A stretch of 64,000 bases of DNA from Streptomyces cyaneogriseus subsp. noncyanogenus (GTDB taxonomy: Bacteria; Actinomycetota; Actinomycetes; Streptomycetales; Streptomycetaceae): positions 7,130,001 to 7,194,000 of the forward strand of contig NZ_CP010849.1 in the NCBI RefSeq assembly GCF_000931445.1, in the 5' to 3' direction. Position 1 is the stretch's first letter. The number at the start of each line of letters is the position of its first letter. Of this stretch, positions 62,688 to 64,000 are shown piece after piece. Position numbers and translations under genes: made by a program. The notes below the pieces were generated by a model. That model did no database searches. It had not been told where the DNA came from and saw only the letters and a program-made list of their open reading frames with translations.

Positions 62688-64000
62688 GTGCGCATCAGAC
62701 GACTCAGAGACCGATTCGCCCTCCTGCTCGCCGCGGCACTCGGCGTCGCGGGACTCACCACCGCCCCCGCGAGCGCGGCCGACGGCCCCGCACCGGAGAT
62801 CCACGGCCTGAAGGGCGAGTACTACACCCACTCCGCCCCCGGCGCCTTCGACTTCCACGAGCTGAAGGCGACCGCCTTCGACCCGCAGCTCGACTTCGGC
62901 ACCCTCGAACCCCGCCTGGACTTCGCCACCGGGCAGTCGGACGACGTCAGCGTCCGCTGGACCGGGCGGATCGTCCCGGAGCGGACCGGCCCCCACACCT
63001 TCTCGGTCATCGGCGACAACGGCTTCCGCCTGTGGATCGGCGGTGAGCTCGCCATCGACCACTGGGTCGACGACTGGGACCGCGAACAGACCTCCCGCCC
63101 CGTCGAGCTGACGGCGGGCCGGTCCTACGACTTCAAGCTGGAGTACTTCGAGCACTACGGCGGCTCCAACCTGCACGTCCGCTGGACCGAGCCCGGCGGC
63201 GCCAAGGAGCCCGTGCCGCAGTCGGCGTTCCGCCTGCCCGAAGGGTTCGACTACGACGGGCCCACCGCGGCGACGGTCCTCGCCACCGGCCGCACGCTGA
63301 AGCTGGACTTCGCCCGGCCCCTCGCCCCGCCCCCGGCCGGCTTCACCGATCACCTGGACGCGGTGATCGGCGGCGCCGAGTGGCCCCTGGGCGCGGCGAC
63401 CCCGGACCCCGCCGACCCCACGGCCCTGCTCGTCACCCTCCAAGAGCCCGTCGTCGGCAACAGGACGGGCACCGCACCGGGCACCGCCGATCTCCGCTAC
63501 GACGGTGAGGGCGGACTCACCGACACCGACGGCAACGTTGTCAAGGCGTTCTGGAGCAGCGGCTCCAACCGGTCGACGTACGAACTGCGCACCCGGTGGG
63601 CCGACGAGGTGGGTCCGGACAACGCCCACCCCGAGTACCCGCGCCCGCAGCTCACGCGCGCCGACTGGCGGAACCTCAACGGCCGCTGGCAGTTCGCCGC
63701 CGCGGAGCCCGGTGAGCAGCCGCCGTTCGGACGGACCCTCGCCGAGCGCATCCTCGTGCCCTACCCCGTGGAGTCCCAGCTCTCCGGCGTCCAGCGGCAC
63801 GAGGACCGCATGTGGTACCGCCGCACCTTCACCGTCCCCGACGACTGGCACATCGGCTCCGGCAAGCGGCTGATGCTCAACTTCGGGGCCGTCGACTGGC
63901 ACAGCCAGGTCTGGGTCAACGGCACCAGGGTCGCCGAGCACAAGGGCGGTTACGACAAGTTCGCCGCGGACGTCACCGAGGCGCTCGTGCCCGGCCGTAC
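62688..64000 (+). CDS. Secreted PA14/glycoside hydrolase family 2 protein (runs off window)
   Basis: 437 codons seen from GTG 62688 (AAGGAGAGG upstream). Signal peptide ALLLAAALGVAGLTTAPASA. PA14 domain (about 40-190): GLKGEYYTHSAPGAF, DDVSVRWTGRIVPERTGPHT, GDNGFRLWIGGELAIDHWVD and YFEHYGGSNLHVRWTEPGG. Then a linker (about 195-300) and the GH2 sugar-binding fold: DWRNLNGRWQFAAAEPGEQP, RILVPYPVESQLSGVQRHED, MWYRRTFTVPDDWHIGSGKR and NFGAVDWHSQVWVNGTRVAE. The catalytic barrel lies past the right edge. A LacI-type operator precedes it. Confidence 0.93.
   Translation, partial: MRIRRLRDRFALLLAAALGVAGLTTAPASAADGPAPEIHGLKGEYYTHSAPGAFDFHELKATAFDPQLDFGTLEPRLDFATGQSDDVSVRWTGRIVPERTGPHTFSVIGDNGFRLWIGGELAIDHWVDDWDREQTSRPVELTAGRSYDFKLEYFEHYGGSNLHVRWTEPGGAKEPVPQSAFRLPEGFDYDGPTAATVLATGRTLKLDFARPLAPPPAGFTDHLDAVIGGAEWPLGAATPDPADPTALLVTLQEPVVGNRTGTAPGTADLRYDGEGGLTDTDGNVVKAFWSSGSNRSTYELRTRWADEVGPDNAHPEYPRPQLTRADWRNLNGRWQFAAAEPGEQPPFGRTLAERILVPYPVESQLSGVQRHEDRMWYRRTFTVPDDWHIGSGKRLMLNFGAVDWHSQVWVNGTRVAEHKGGYDKFAADVTEALVPGR

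Overview
The window is high-GC DNA with strong G/C bias at third codon positions, many GTG (and at least one TTG) starts, and 4-bp ATGA/GTGA-type overlaps between co-transcribed genes. It carries a DmdR-type iron box and Zur-type boxes, F420-dependent enzymes, MbtH and Rpf-like proteins. Together these indicate an actinomycete, most probably Streptomyces or a close relative. No rRNA, tRNA, CRISPR array or intact transposase was seen.

Layout. (1) 1-5250: a RiPP locus cut by the left edge. It has a 45-aa precursor ending TASFDC, a hairpin, an F420-type reductase, a LanD-like cysteine decarboxylase, a degenerate phosphotransferase and a prolyl oligopeptidase, as in class V lanthipeptide (lanthidin) or thioamitide loci. 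(2) 5476-7503: an orphan MbtH gene and an MFS exporter behind a perfect iron box. (3) 7535-14089: acyl-CoA dehydrogenase, acyl-CoA ligase, a divergent TetR regulator, an MFS permease and a serine hydrolase. (4) 14292-17319: an acetyltransferase and envelope-type small proteins. (5) 18128-32180: the most notable region. A beta-propeller gene and a siderophore-type ABC importer diverge from a Zur-like box. A second Zur-like box, buried in the last codons of the importer ATPase gene, stands just before a 37-aa peptide gene. After two strong hairpins come a RiPP-recognition/cyclodehydratase partner, a CocE-type hydrolase, a YcaO protein, a SagB-type dehydrogenase and a two-gene ABC exporter. The genes fit production, export and re-import of an azol(in)e peptide that handles zinc; this is an inference.

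(6) 32313-38606: three cobalamin ring genes and a BtuFCD-type importer behind a cobalamin riboswitch. (7) 38884-40403: a small secreted protein and two broken genes. (8) 40487-51444: two divergent organosulfur operons (TauD plus an Ssu/Tau-type ABC importer on minus; SfnG, two DszC/SfnB-like flavoproteins, an FMN reductase, SsuD and an LLM reductase on plus). The plus operon is preceded by an apparently leaderless upstream peptide of the cysteine-leader type and nine copies of an 8-bp repeat. (9) 51540-53957: three adjoining decayed genes. (10) 54359-64000: panD, a racemase-like gene, a proline-rich small protein, an Rpf/LysM/M23 wall hydrolase, a DMT transporter, an FhuF-like protein, glgA and glgC, and the start of a secreted PA14/GH2 glycosidase behind a LacI-type operator.
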